Under the pieces are notes generated by a model. It ran no database searches and was not told where the DNA came from. It saw only the letters and a list, made by a program, of their open reading frames with translations. Source: an uncultured Pelagibacteraceae bacterium (GTDB lineage Bacteria > Pseudomonadota > Alphaproteobacteria > Pelagibacterales > Pelagibacteraceae). Taken from it: 64,000 nucleotides of DNA. This document shows, in pieces, positions 47,087-55,090 of the stretch. The stretch lies in assembly GCA_902540235.1 (NCBI GenBank), contig CACBLI010000005.1, positions 41,729-105,728 of the forward strand, written 5' to 3'. The stretch's first letter is position 1; each line of letters begins with the position of its first letter. The position numbers were made by a program, and so were the translations under genes.

Positions 47087-47770
47087 ATGTCAGCTCATGT
47101 TTTCATAGCTGAAGATGAAGCATCAATTGTTAGTTTGTTAAAGTACAATCTTGAAAAAGAAGGTTATAAAGTCAGTCATTCAGAAAATGGAGAAGATGCT
47201 CTTAAACAAATAAAATTAAAACAGCCAGATTTAATATTAATGGATTGGATGTTACCAGAATTATCTGGTGTTGAAATTTGTAAAAACTTAAAAAAAGATA
47301 ATAAGTTTAATGATATTCCTGTCATTATGTTAACTGCAAAAGGGGAGGAAGAGGACAAATTAAAAGCATTTGATACAGGTGCAGATGATTATGTAACTAA
47401 ACCTTTTAGTCAAAAAGAATTGAATGCTAGAATAAAATCTTTATTGAGAAGATCTAAACCTCAATCATCATCAGACATTGTAGAATTTACTGATTTAAAA
47501 ATAGATCGGATTACAAAAAGAGTTTATAGAAAAGATAAAGAAATTACTTTGGGTCCAACTGAATTTAAACTCTTAGATTTTTTTATCAAAAATCCAAAAA
47601 GAGTTTATTCAAGAGAACAACTCTTAAACAATGTTTGGGGAGAAAATATATATGTTGAGTCTAGAACAGTTGATGTTCATATTAGAAGATTAAGACAAGC
47701 AATTAACATACAAAATACGAAACCTTTAATTAGAACAGTAAGATCAGCTGGTTATTCTTTAGAGTCTTGA
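47087..47770 (+). CDS. phoB: Phosphate-regulon response regulator
   Basis: OmpR-family regulator of 227 residues. The receiver has the acidic pocket (EDEAS), phospho-accepting Asp53 in LILMDWMLPELSGVEI, and the switch residues of MLTAKGEEEDKLKAFDTGADDYVTKPF. The C-terminal winged helix reads LGPTEFKLLDFFIKNPKRVYSREQLL and VDVHIRRLRQAI. As PhoB it would bind the TGTAAY repeats described here. A few bases overlap the sixA gene on the other strand. Confidence 0.96.
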   Translation: MSAHVFIAEDEASIVSLLKYNLEKEGYKVSHSENGEDALKQIKLKQPDLILMDWMLPELSGVEICKNLKKDNKFNDIPVIMLTAKGEEEDKLKAFDTGADDYVTKPFSQKELNARIKSLLRRSKPQSSSDIVEFTDLKIDRITKRVYRKDKEITLGPTEFKLLDFFIKNPKRVYSREQLLNNVWGENIYVESRTVDVHIRRLRQAINIQNTKPLIRTVRSAGYSLES

Positions 47771-48276
47771 AGATCTTTGGGTCTTATAAATTCTTTTAAT
47801 ACTCCCTTTTTCTCAACTTCATTCCAGGATTTAATATCAAACTCAATTTTTGCAAATGCTGCTGTTGGGAATTTATAATTCATTAGTTTAAAATTATTCG
47901 TATTATGATTTTTTGTAAGATTTCGTACTAAATTTTTCACTGATGGTTCATGGTTTATAATTAAAATTGATTTATATTCACTGGATATTTCTTTAATTTT
48001 TTTTACAATTGCATTCTCATCAACTAAATATAAATCTTTTGAAAAATTAACTTTTTTTGGCTTATTAATTTTCTTGGATAAAATTTGAAAAGTTTTTTTT
48101 GTTCTTTTTGACGATGAAATTAATGCATAATCAAATTTAAATTTTTTTTTAACAAAAAATTCACAAATCATTTTTGCATTTTTCTTGCCTCTTTTACTAA
48201 GTGGTCTATCAAAATCATTAATACTTAAATCATCCCAACTAGATTTTGCGTGTCTCATGACGTATAATTGATACAT
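47752..48276 (-). CDS. sixA: SixA-like phosphohistidine phosphatase
   Basis: Histidine phosphatase of the RHG superfamily. The preferred start is the ATG at 48276, which gives MYQLYVMRHAKSSWDDLS with the catalytic RHA; a longer frame to 48369 would add a stretch antisense to ppk. Further motifs are RPLSKRGKKNAK and the second His in ILIINHEPSVKNLVRNL. SixA removes phosphate from histidine phosphotransfer proteins, but the target here is unknown. It overlaps phoB tail to tail and is divergent from ppk, only 13 bases apart. Confidence 0.88.
   Translation of the reverse strand: MYQLYVMRHAKSSWDDLSINDFDRPLSKRGKKNAKMICEFFVKKKFKFDYALISSSKRTKKTFQILSKKINKPKKVNFSKDLYLVDENAIVKKIKEISSEYKSILIINHEPSVKNLVRNLTKNHNTNNFKLMNYKFPTAAFAKIEFDIKSWNEVEKKGVLKEFIRPKDLQDSKE
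48263..48268 (+). promoter_or_regulatory. Possible -10 element for ppk
   Basis: A perfect TATAAT lies 21 bases before the ppk start, inside the first codons of sixA on the other strand. No convincing -35 element is seen at the right distance, so another activator may help. Confidence 0.35.
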
Positions 48277-48289
48277 AAAATCTAAATAT

Positions 48290-50446
48290 ATGACTGCTTT
48301 AAAAAAACAACATAAAGAAGAGTTGAAATCTAAATATATAAATAGAGAGCTTTCTTGGTTAAAATTCAACGATAGAGTACTTTTAGAGGCGCAAAATATC
48401 GAAAATCCTCTTTATGAAAGAGTAAAGTTTTTATCAATTGCTGGGTCTAATCTAGATGAATTTTTTATGGTCCGTGTAGCTGGGTTATATAGTCAAATAA
48501 AACAAGAAGTTGACTCACTAAGCTCTGATGGTTTGACACCTGAAGAGCAAATGGATGAGGTAGTGCTTGAAACTAAGAATCTATTAAAAAAACAGAACAA
48601 AATTTTTATTCAACTGATTATGGAATTAAAAAAAAATAATATCAATTTAGTTAAACCAGTTAATTTAAATACTAAGGATAAAAAAAAACTTTTAGAAATA
48701 TTTAAAGAAGAGATTTACCCTTTATTAACACCATCAGCAATTGATCCTGCACATCCATTTCCATTTATAATCAATCAAGGAAGAGCAATTGTAATGAAGT
48801 TAAGAAAAAAAAATAAAAAAAGGATTTTAAACTCAATAATAGTAATACCAAAAGCATTATCTAGATTTATTGAAATTGAGTCTTCAAAAAATCATAAGAA
48901 ATTTGTGATTCTAGATGATGTAATAAGTTTTTTTGCTAATGAAATTTTTCCAGATCATGATTTAGAAAAGAAAATGATTTTTAGAGTAATAAGAGACAGC
49001 GATGTAGAGATTCAAGAGGAAGCAGAAGATTTGGTTAGATCTTTTGAATTGGCTTTAAAAAGACGTAGAACGGGTGATATTGTTCGTTTAGAGGTTCTTG
49101 AAAATAGTGATAACGAATTGATAAGATTTATAACTAATAAATTAGATATAAATCCTGACTATATTTATGATGTTGCTGGCCTTGTTGGAATTCAAGATAT
49201 AGATCAAATATGTAAAGTAAAAAATCCAAAATTAAGATTTAAACATTTTACACCTAGAGAAGTTGAAAGATTAAAAGAATATAATGATAATTTTTTTGAA
49301 ACTATTAAAAAGAAAGATTTAGTTGTTCATCATCCTTTTGAAACATTTGACTCAGTAATTGAATTTTTAAACCAAGCAGCAAATGATAAAAAAGTTATAG
49401 CTATAAAACAAACTCTATATAGAACAACTCTAGACTCACCTATTGTTAAAGCTTTAATAACAGCTGCAGAAAACGGAAAAACAGTTACCGCTTTAATTGA
49501 AATTAAAGCTAGATTTGATGAGGAAGCTAATATTCAACTATCAAGAAGTTTAGAAAAAGTAGGTGTTCAAATTGTTTATGGTTTTGCTAAATATAAAACT
49601 CATGCAAAATCATCATTAGTTTTAAGAAGAGAACAGGGTAAAATACAAACTTATTTTCATTTAGGAACTGGCAATTATCATCCAGTAAATGCTAAAATTT
49701 ATACTGATTTGTCTTTATTTAGTTGTGATAAGAAAATGGCATCAGATGTTGAAAAGTTTTTCAATTATGTAACAGGATACGCAAAACCAAAAAATTTAAA
49801 TAAAATTTCTATTTCGCCAGTAAATATGAGACAAACCCTAAATGAAAATATTGATGCTGAAATTAAAAATTCTAAAAATGGAAAATTTGCAGCTATTTGG
49901 GCAAAAATGAACTCTTTAGTAGATCCAGAAATTATTGATAAATTTTATGAAGCTTCGAATGCTGGTGTAAAAGTTCATTTATTTGTAAGGGGTGTTTGTT
50001 GTTTAAGACCAGGAGTAAAAGATAGATCAGAAAACATATTTGTAAAAAGTATCATAGGAAGATTTTTAGAGCATTCTAGAATTTACTGCTTTAGTAATGG
50101 TACAAAAAAAATGCCTAATAGAAATGCAAAAGTATATATTTCGTCAGCTGATTTAATGCCAAGAAATTTAAATCGAAGGGTAGAACTTCTAGTCCCAATT
50201 GAAAATGAGACTGTTCATGAACAGATCTTAGATCAAATAATGTTGGCAAATTATCTTGATACTAATCAGAGCTGGGAACTTGAAGCTGATGGTAATTATA
50301 AAAAAATTAAATATAGTAAGAGCGATTCCTTTTCAGCTCATGAATATTTTATGAATAATCCGAGCTTATCTGGAAGAGGTAAAGCTAAACTAAGAATGCA
50401 GCCTAAACAACTGCACTTAAGATTGATTAAAAGTGGAAGTAATTAA
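48290..50446 (+). CDS. ppk1: Polyphosphate kinase 1
   Basis: Polymerises the gamma-phosphate of ATP into polyphosphate. The 718-residue protein begins YINRELSWLKFNDRVLLEAQ and has SIAGSNLDEFFMVRVAGL, LLTPSAIDPAHPFPFI, ALIEIKARFDEEANIQLSRSLE and the catalytic His region YKTHAKSSLVLRREQ. The FHLGTGNYHPVNAKIYTDLSLF stretch holds the second conserved histidine. It is upstream of ppx with a 14-base overlap, the usual polyphosphate pair. Confidence 0.97.
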   Translation: MTALKKQHKEELKSKYINRELSWLKFNDRVLLEAQNIENPLYERVKFLSIAGSNLDEFFMVRVAGLYSQIKQEVDSLSSDGLTPEEQMDEVVLETKNLLKKQNKIFIQLIMELKKNNINLVKPVNLNTKDKKKLLEIFKEEIYPLLTPSAIDPAHPFPFIINQGRAIVMKLRKKNKKRILNSIIVIPKALSRFIEIESSKNHKKFVILDDVISFFANEIFPDHDLEKKMIFRVIRDSDVEIQEEAEDLVRSFELALKRRRTGDIVRLEVLENSDNELIRFITNKLDINPDYIYDVAGLVGIQDIDQICKVKNPKLRFKHFTPREVERLKEYNDNFFETIKKKDLVVHHPFETFDSVIEFLNQAANDKKVIAIKQTLYRTTLDSPIVKALITAAENGKTVTALIEIKARFDEEANIQLSRSLEKVGVQIVYGFAKYKTHAKSSLVLRREQGKIQTYFHLGTGNYHPVNAKIYTDLSLFSCDKKMASDVEKFFNYVTGYAKPKNLNKISISPVNMRQTLNENIDAEIKNSKNGKFAAIWAKMNSLVDPEIIDKFYEASNAGVKVHLFVRGVCCLRPGVKDRSENIFVKSIIGRFLEHSRIYCFSNGTKKMPNRNAKVYISSADLMPRNLNRRVELLVPIENETVHEQILDQIMLANYLDTNQSWELEADGNYKKIKYSKSDSFSAHEYFMNNPSLSGRGKAKLRMQPKQLHLRLIKSGSN

Positions 50447-51944
50447 AAGTAAAAATAGTTTAAAATTAAATCAGGCAAAATTAGCTATAATAGACATTGG
50501 ATCAAACTCTATAAGAATGCTAATTTATGAAGATTTCAGTTCTTCTCGTGTGCCTTTTTTTAATGAAAAAGCAGTTTGTGAACTTGGAAAAAATTTAGAT
50601 AAATCCAAAAAACTTCACAGATCTGGTACCGAATATGCTTTAAAAGTTTTAAAAAGATTCTCTGAAATTTTAAATGTTTCAAAAATCACAAATCTTAAAA
50701 TCATTGCAACAGCAGTTTTAAGAGAAGCAACTGATACAAAACCATTTATTAATGAAGTTGAAAAACTTTTTAAAACTAAGATTAATATATTATCTGGTGA
50801 AGAAGAAGCTGAATGCTCAGCTGAGGGAGTAAAAATAGGCTTTGAAAATGTCAATGGATTAGTTGCTGATCTTGGAGGTGGAAGTTTAGAATTAGCTCGA
50901 GTTGAAAATAATATAGTTACTAATAAAACCTCATTACCTGTTGGAGTTTTAAGATTATTAAATAATCCTATAGTTAAAAAAAGAAATTTAGCAAAATATA
51001 TCAAAAAATTATTAAGAGAAGAAAAATGGCTTTCAAAAAAGAAATTTAATAATCTATATTTAGTTGGAGGTACCTGGCGAGCATTATTTAAATTACATCT
51101 TTTTCAAAATAATCATCCGGTACATATAATTCATCAATATAGTATTGATAACAATGTTTTATCTAAGTTTGTTGAAAAAATTTCATCTTTTAATAAATCT
51201 AAACTTAAAACAGTTGAGTATATTTCAAAATCTAGAACAGCGTATTTACCTTATAGTTGCATTATACTTGATGAAATTATGAGAGTTACAAATCCAAGAA
51301 ATATAATTTGTTCTATAAGCGGTTTGCGTGAAGGTTCTTTATCAATTGACTATTTTAAAGATGTAAAAGAATCAGAAATTTTTCATAAAGCACTTGAGAA
51401 TATTGCAAAAAAAAGAGGTGATCTAGGATCGAACTATAAAAAATATTATGATTTTATTCAGCCAGTTTTTGAAGGCAATGAACATTTTAATAAGAAATTA
51501 TTATATCTGGCATGTGTATTAAGTCATATGGATTGGGGATTAGGAGCATTTCAAAAAGCTGAATTGGTATTTCAAGAAACTATAAATACTCCTTTACTTA
51601 GATTGACTCATAAAGAAAGAATACAATTAGCTTTGTCATGTTATTGGCGGTACTGTAGTATCAAGTATAATCCAAAGATGGAGTATCTAACTTTTTTAAA
51701 TAATAATGAAATTTTTTCAAGCAAACAAGTTGGAGCAGCATTGAGATTTTCACAATCATTGACCTCGATATCTACGATATTTCTTGAAGAGTTTAAATTG
51801 TATAAAAGAGGTAATGCTGTATTTTTAAAAATTCCATCACAACATCAAGAAATAATCTCAAAACAAGTTACTAAAAGATTTAAAGCTCTTGCTAGAGAAT
51901 TATTTTTAGAACCAAGAGTAATTTACTCAAATAATTCAAGATAA
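50433..51944 (+). CDS. ppx: Exopolyphosphatase / guanosine pentaphosphate phosphatase
   Basis: Ppx/GppA-family phosphatase (503 residues) that shortens polyphosphate. It starts at GTG 50433 inside ppk. N-terminal ASKHA ATPase-like domain: LAIIDIGSNSIRMLIYE, TAVLREATD, ILSGEEEAECSAEGV, VADLGGGSLELARV. The C-terminal half has an HD-like helical region. With ppk it balances polyphosphate, which fits the phosphate-regulon neighbourhood. Confidence 0.95.
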   Translation: MEVIKSKNSLKLNQAKLAIIDIGSNSIRMLIYEDFSSSRVPFFNEKAVCELGKNLDKSKKLHRSGTEYALKVLKRFSEILNVSKITNLKIIATAVLREATDTKPFINEVEKLFKTKINILSGEEEAECSAEGVKIGFENVNGLVADLGGGSLELARVENNIVTNKTSLPVGVLRLLNNPIVKKRNLAKYIKKLLREEKWLSKKKFNNLYLVGGTWRALFKLHLFQNNHPVHIIHQYSIDNNVLSKFVEKISSFNKSKLKTVEYISKSRTAYLPYSCIILDEIMRVTNPRNIICSISGLREGSLSIDYFKDVKESEIFHKALENIAKKRGDLGSNYKKYYDFIQPVFEGNEHFNKKLLYLACVLSHMDWGLGAFQKAELVFQETINTPLLRLTHKERIQLALSCYWRYCSIKYNPKMEYLTFLNNNEIFSSKQVGAALRFSQSLTSISTIFLEEFKLYKRGNAVFLKIPSQHQEIISKQVTKRFKALARELFLEPRVIYSNNSR

Positions 51945-51970
51945 ATTAAATTTAATTCTATTTTTAATTG

Positions 51971-51992
51971 AATGTTATTTTTTTGTAACATT
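51971..51992. repeat. AT-rich inverted repeat after ppx
   Basis: AATGTTA (51971-51977) and TAACATT (51986-51992) form a seven-base stem with an eight-base loop of mostly T. It lies 27 bases after the ppx stop. It is weak as a terminator but could protect the 3' end. TTGTAAC (51983-51989), a Pho half-site unit, lies within it. Confidence 0.3.
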
Positions 51993-52058
51993 ATTTTAAT
52001 TTAAATTAAATAATTAGTTAAATTTTCTGTCATATATTTAAATTTTGTTGATTAACTA

Positions 52059-52092
52059 CTTTCTTCCTTCTCTTAAATGAGAAGGGAGAAAG
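52059..52092. repeat. Strong 14-bp hairpin between ppx and the Lys-rich gene
   Basis: CTTTCTTCCTTCTC (52059-52072) and GAGAAGGGAGAAAG (52079-52092) pair over 14 bases with one T-G wobble and a six-base loop TTAAAT. No clear T-run follows on either strand. It sits between two convergent genes, so it could be a bidirectional terminator or part of a small RNA; a lone CTGTCAT (52027-52033) lies upstream. Confidence 0.7.
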
Positions 52093-52103
52093 ACGATTTG
52101 GAA

Positions 52104-52313
52104 TTAATTATTTATAGATGCAGGAGACTGCTCTGCATTTTTCTTAGCAAGCTTTTTTGCTTTTTTTTCTGCAACCTTTTTTTCTAGACCAGCAATTTTA
52201 ATATTAAGGCTTGATAATTTTTTTTCTTTTGCTGTAATTTTATTTTTAAGTTTGTCTATTGATTTTAATATCTTTGTTTTTTTCTTTTCATTTTTTTTTA
52301 GTTTTTTTCTCAT
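52104..52313 (-). CDS. Small lysine-rich coiled-coil protein, unknown function
   Basis: A 69-residue, highly basic protein: MRKKLKKNEKKKTKILKSI, then a heptad-like region with repeated Lys (KLKNKITAKEKKLSSLNIKI, GLEKKVAEKKAKKLAKKNA) and a short polar tail. There is no signal peptide. Translation is supported by a good ribosome-binding site (GGAGGC, complement of 52318-52323) five bases before the ATG. It might bind nucleic acid or ribosomes by charge, but no family is recognised. Confidence 0.62.
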   Translation of the reverse strand: MRKKLKKNEKKKTKILKSIDKLKNKITAKEKKLSSLNIKIAGLEKKVAEKKAKKLAKKNAEQSPASINN

Positions 52314-52392
52314 TACTGCCTCCGAATTATTTAATATTTGATTTAATCATATAATCCTTAAATAAAAAAGATATTTTGATACAACCTTTAGT

Positions 52393-52884
52393 TTATATTT
52401 TTTTAAGAACTGTTATTAAATAAAAAAACATTGCTATATGAGAACTATTATTGAATTTTTGATTTAATATTAATTTAAATATCTCTCTTTGATTAAAAAG
52501 ATGAATTCTAATACCTTGTTCTGGTTTCGAAATTTTAATTAAGTCTTCTGTGTAATAACCAGTAATTTTAGTAGTTAGTCTTCCAGGTTCATTATAAAAA
52601 GTTATTATTTTAGTCAATTTTGATCTTGATCTATATCCTGTTTCTTCTCTTAATTCCTTATATGCTGATTGGAGAGTTGTTTCCTTTTTTTCTACTACGC
52701 CAGAAGGAAACTCGTAATTAATTTTATTAATTGGAACTCTTTTTTGGGAAACTACTACATATTTGTCTTTAATCTTAGGTATTACTAATGAAAGATTAGA
52801 AGTTTTAAGATAATGATAAAACTCTTTTTTTTTAAATTTTTTGTTAATTAAACTTATTCGATTGGTAAGTTTTATATTTTTCAA
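52393..52884 (-). CDS. Nudix hydrolase
   Basis: Pyrophosphohydrolase of 163 residues. The Nudix box reads GVVEKKETTLQSAYKELREE, then TGY; the first Arg of the usual RE position is Lys (KELREE). It acts on a nucleoside diphosphate linked to another moiety; sequence near the N-terminus (VVSQKRVPINKINYEFPSG) resembles ADP-ribose pyrophosphatases. It overlaps the aquaporin gene by four bases and is the last gene of the arsenate operon. A link with that operon may be only positional. Confidence 0.85.
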   Translation of the reverse strand: MKNIKLTNRISLINKKFKKKEFYHYLKTSNLSLVIPKIKDKYVVVSQKRVPINKINYEFPSGVVEKKETTLQSAYKELREETGYRSRSKLTKIITFYNEPGRLTTKITGYYTEDLIKISKPEQGIRIHLFNQREIFKLILNQKFNNSSHIAMFFYLITVLKKI

Positions 52885-53540
52885 TTTTTTTCTAAAAATA
52901 ACTTTTTAACAATAAGTACAGCAATTAACATTCCAATAAGCTCAGCTAAAATATAATAAGGAGTATTTAAATAACTAATACCAGTAAAAGATTCTGTAAA
53001 TGTTCTAGCAATAGCAACCGCAGGATTTGCAAAAGAAGTTGAAGAAGTAAACCAATAACCAGCAGTAATATAAAGACCAACACTAGCAGCAACAGCAATT
53101 TTGCCTGACTTCATAGACCCAAAAATTATCACAATAAGTCCTAATGTTGCTATTACCTCAGATGTGAATATGTAAATTCCATCTCTTGATTTAGTAGACA
53201 ATTCATAAATTTCATGTTCAAAAAAGAAATTGGCTAAACCAACACCAATTAAGCAACCAACCAATTGAGCAATAATATAAAAGGGTAGTAGTTTCTTTTT
53301 TAATTTGCCTGTTATTGCCATAGCGATACTTACAAATGGATTAAAATGAGCTCCTGATACATCAGCAAAAACTGTGATAAGTACAAATAAACCTGCTCCT
53401 GTTGCTATAGTATTAGCTATTAACATTACAGCAACGTCATTAGTTAAGTTCTCAGCCATTAAACCTGAGCCAACAATAATCATCACTAAAAAACAACTTC
53501 CTATTAATTCAGCAAGAAAATAACGACTTTTATTTTTCAT
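52881..53540 (-). CDS. aqpS: MIP-family aquaporin/aquaglyceroporin, AqpS-like
   Basis: Six-helix channel of 219 residues. The two half-helix motifs are HFNPF (GAHFNPFVSIAMAI, where the usual NPA is NPF) and FANPAVAIART (NPA). Next to arsC, in operons of several alphaproteobacteria, such a channel (AqpS) lets arsenite leave the cell after arsenate is reduced; I adopt that reading. It overlaps arsC by eleven bases. No arsB or acr3 efflux gene is nearby, so the channel is probably the only exit. Confidence 0.86.
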   Translation of the reverse strand: MKNKSRYFLAELIGSCFLVMIIVGSGLMAENLTNDVAVMLIANTIATGAGLFVLITVFADVSGAHFNPFVSIAMAITGKLKKKLLPFYIIAQLVGCLIGVGLANFFFEHEIYELSTKSRDGIYIFTSEVIATLGLIVIIFGSMKSGKIAVAASVGLYITAGYWFTSSTSFANPAVAIARTFTESFTGISYLNTPYYILAELIGMLIAVLIVKKLFLEKN

Positions 53541-53961
53541 TAAGCAGTTCCTTTATTCTTTTATGAATATTATTGTAAACTTTTTCAATAATCTCATCTT
53601 TTCTATTTATGTCATTAGTTTCATTAAGTAATTTAACAGGATCCTCTATATCCCAATGAATTATCTGATCTTTATTTGGCCAAATAGGGCAGACTTCGTT
53701 ATTGGCATTATTACAAACTGTAATCACATAATCCATTTTAATTTGACCATTAATAAACTCATTAAAATTTTTAGATCTATAATTTGAAAGATCATAATGT
53801 TTTGATAATAAATAATTCTTAACATCTTCATTTACTTTTCCTGTTGGATTACTCCCGGCACTAAAACCTTTATACAAATCGTCATACTCATTATTTATAA
53901 TACTTTCAGCAATAATACTTCTTGCTGAATTACCTGTGCATACAAACAATATATTCTTCAT
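53530..53961 (-). CDS. arsC: Arsenate reductase (LMW phosphotyrosine phosphatase type)
   Basis: Thiol arsenate reductase of 143 residues in the low-molecular-weight phosphatase fold. The active-site loop is FVCTGNSARSIIAES, with nucleophile Cys8. Additional redox cysteines occur in VCNNANNEVCPIWP. It converts arsenate, taken up by accident via phosphate transporters, to arsenite. It follows the small membrane gene without a gap and overlaps the aquaporin gene. Confidence 0.94.
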   Translation of the reverse strand: MKNILFVCTGNSARSIIAESIINNEYDDLYKGFSAGSNPTGKVNEDVKNYLLSKHYDLSNYRSKNFNEFINGQIKMDYVITVCNNANNEVCPIWPNKDQIIHWDIEDPVKLLNETNDINRKDEIIEKVYNNIHKRIKELLNEK

Positions 53962-54183
53962 TTAAAAAATAACTTTATAAATCCCAATAACAAATAATGG
54001 AATTTGTAATCCAAAGTTAGTAAGTATCGCTTTATCTTTGCTGATAAATCCAGCGATAGTCCATCCAACAACTCCTAATCCATGAAAATATATATTTAAT
54101 GGATATATATTTAAATTAGTAAGGAGTATTCCCATTAAAACTAGAAACGTACTGATCCACTTTAGATATTTTTTTATAAACAT
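53962..54183 (-). CDS. Small membrane protein at head of arsenate operon
   Basis: A 73-residue protein with two or three hydrophobic segments (about residues 10-30, 33-47 and 55-70), separated by NIYPLNIYFHGLGVVGW and KDKAILTNFG. It is the first gene of the arsenate operon and is followed immediately by arsC. The ribosome-binding site GAAAGGGG is visible before its ATG. I do not recognise a family; it may assist the aquaporin or act as a membrane component of the operon. Confidence 0.65.
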   Translation of the reverse strand: MFIKKYLKWISTFLVLMGILLTNLNIYPLNIYFHGLGVVGWTIAGFISKDKAILTNFGLQIPLFVIGIYKVIF

Positions 54184-54204
54184 AAAATCCCCTTTCGTAG
54201 TTAT

Positions 54205-54233
54205 ATTTCAGTTATGTTAAGAATTTATTACAG
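54205..54233 (-). promoter_or_regulatory. PhoB-box-like triple repeat upstream of the arsenate operon
   Basis: Read on the minus strand, CTGTAAT (54233-54227), TCTTAAC (54222-54216) and CTGAAAT (54211-54205) recur with an exact 11-base period and four-base AT spacers. The first unit is identical to the last unit of the pst Pho box and the second resembles its first unit. The box ends 21 bases before the operon start. Confidence 0.58.
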
Positions 54234-54251
54234 TTTATAGGAAAAATAATT

Positions 54252-54983
54252 TTATTTTGTGTCTTCCCAGTCAAATCTTGGAAAAGAATCAAAAATTTTA
54301 AATATGCCATCCGACCATTGATCACAGACCTTAGAATATTCAGTATCAGTGATATTTAAGCATTTTTGTGAGGCAATTTTATATTCATCTTTTTTATAGA
54401 CAGCAAAATCAATAGGAGGGCCAACTGTTAAATCACTTTTTAATGTTGAGTCCATTGAAATTAGAGCACAACGTGATGCATCACCAATAGATACGCTTGG
54501 TTTTATAACTCTATCTAAAATAGGTTTACCGTATTTTACTTCACCAATAACTAGATAAGGTTTGCTATCAGCTGGTTTAATATAATTTCCTTGCGAATAT
54601 ATTAAGTACAATTCTAAAGGTTGGCCTTTGATCTGACCACCAACTAAAAATGACGAACCTAATAAAACTGTATCGGTATTTATTCCCTTTGGTGCTGAAT
54701 GTTCAATATTTAATGAACCTATATAGGACGCAATTTGATCAAAATCTTTACAGGTATTTAAATTCATTATACCGCTGTCGCCTTTAAGATCTTTTTCAAT
54801 AGATTTATATACTGCCTGTGATGTACCTAAGTTTCCAGAGGTAACTATAATGACACTCCTATCACCAACATCATGAACAAACATTTTTGAGTATATATTG
54901 ACATTATCTAATCCAGCATTTGTTCTAGAGTCTGAGGCAAATACAATTCCGTCGTGAGCTTTAATGCCAACACAATAAGTCAT
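54252..54983 (-). CDS. anbu: Anbu-type proteasome-like peptidase
   Basis: Ntn-hydrolase of the proteasome beta-like Anbu family, 243 residues. The N-terminus MTYCVGIKAHDGIVFASDSRTNAGLDNVNIYSKM is typical, with the likely nucleophile Thr2 exposed after methionine removal and Asp/Lys (ASDSR, YSKMF) in the active site. In other bacteria it comes with a circularly permuted ATP-grasp protein, an alpha-E protein and a transglutaminase. Here only the ATP-grasp gene is present, divergently transcribed. Confidence 0.85.
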   Translation of the reverse strand: MTYCVGIKAHDGIVFASDSRTNAGLDNVNIYSKMFVHDVGDRSVIIVTSGNLGTSQAVYKSIEKDLKGDSGIMNLNTCKDFDQIASYIGSLNIEHSAPKGINTDTVLLGSSFLVGGQIKGQPLELYLIYSQGNYIKPADSKPYLVIGEVKYGKPILDRVIKPSVSIGDASRCALISMDSTLKSDLTVGPPIDFAVYKKDEYKIASQKCLNITDTEYSKVCDQWSDGIFKIFDSFPRFDWEDTK

Positions 54984-55090
54984 AATACTATTAATAATTA
55001 CTAATTAATTAACATATAATTAAATTCTAGCATAGCTGATATAACTATATCGCAATTGATTGTTTACACTAATTATTGAACAATTCTTTA

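Noticed and set aside
50615..51004. A 129-codon open frame antisense to ppx
   Set aside because: Covers the ADLGGGS region of ppx in reverse; no motif, no start signal.
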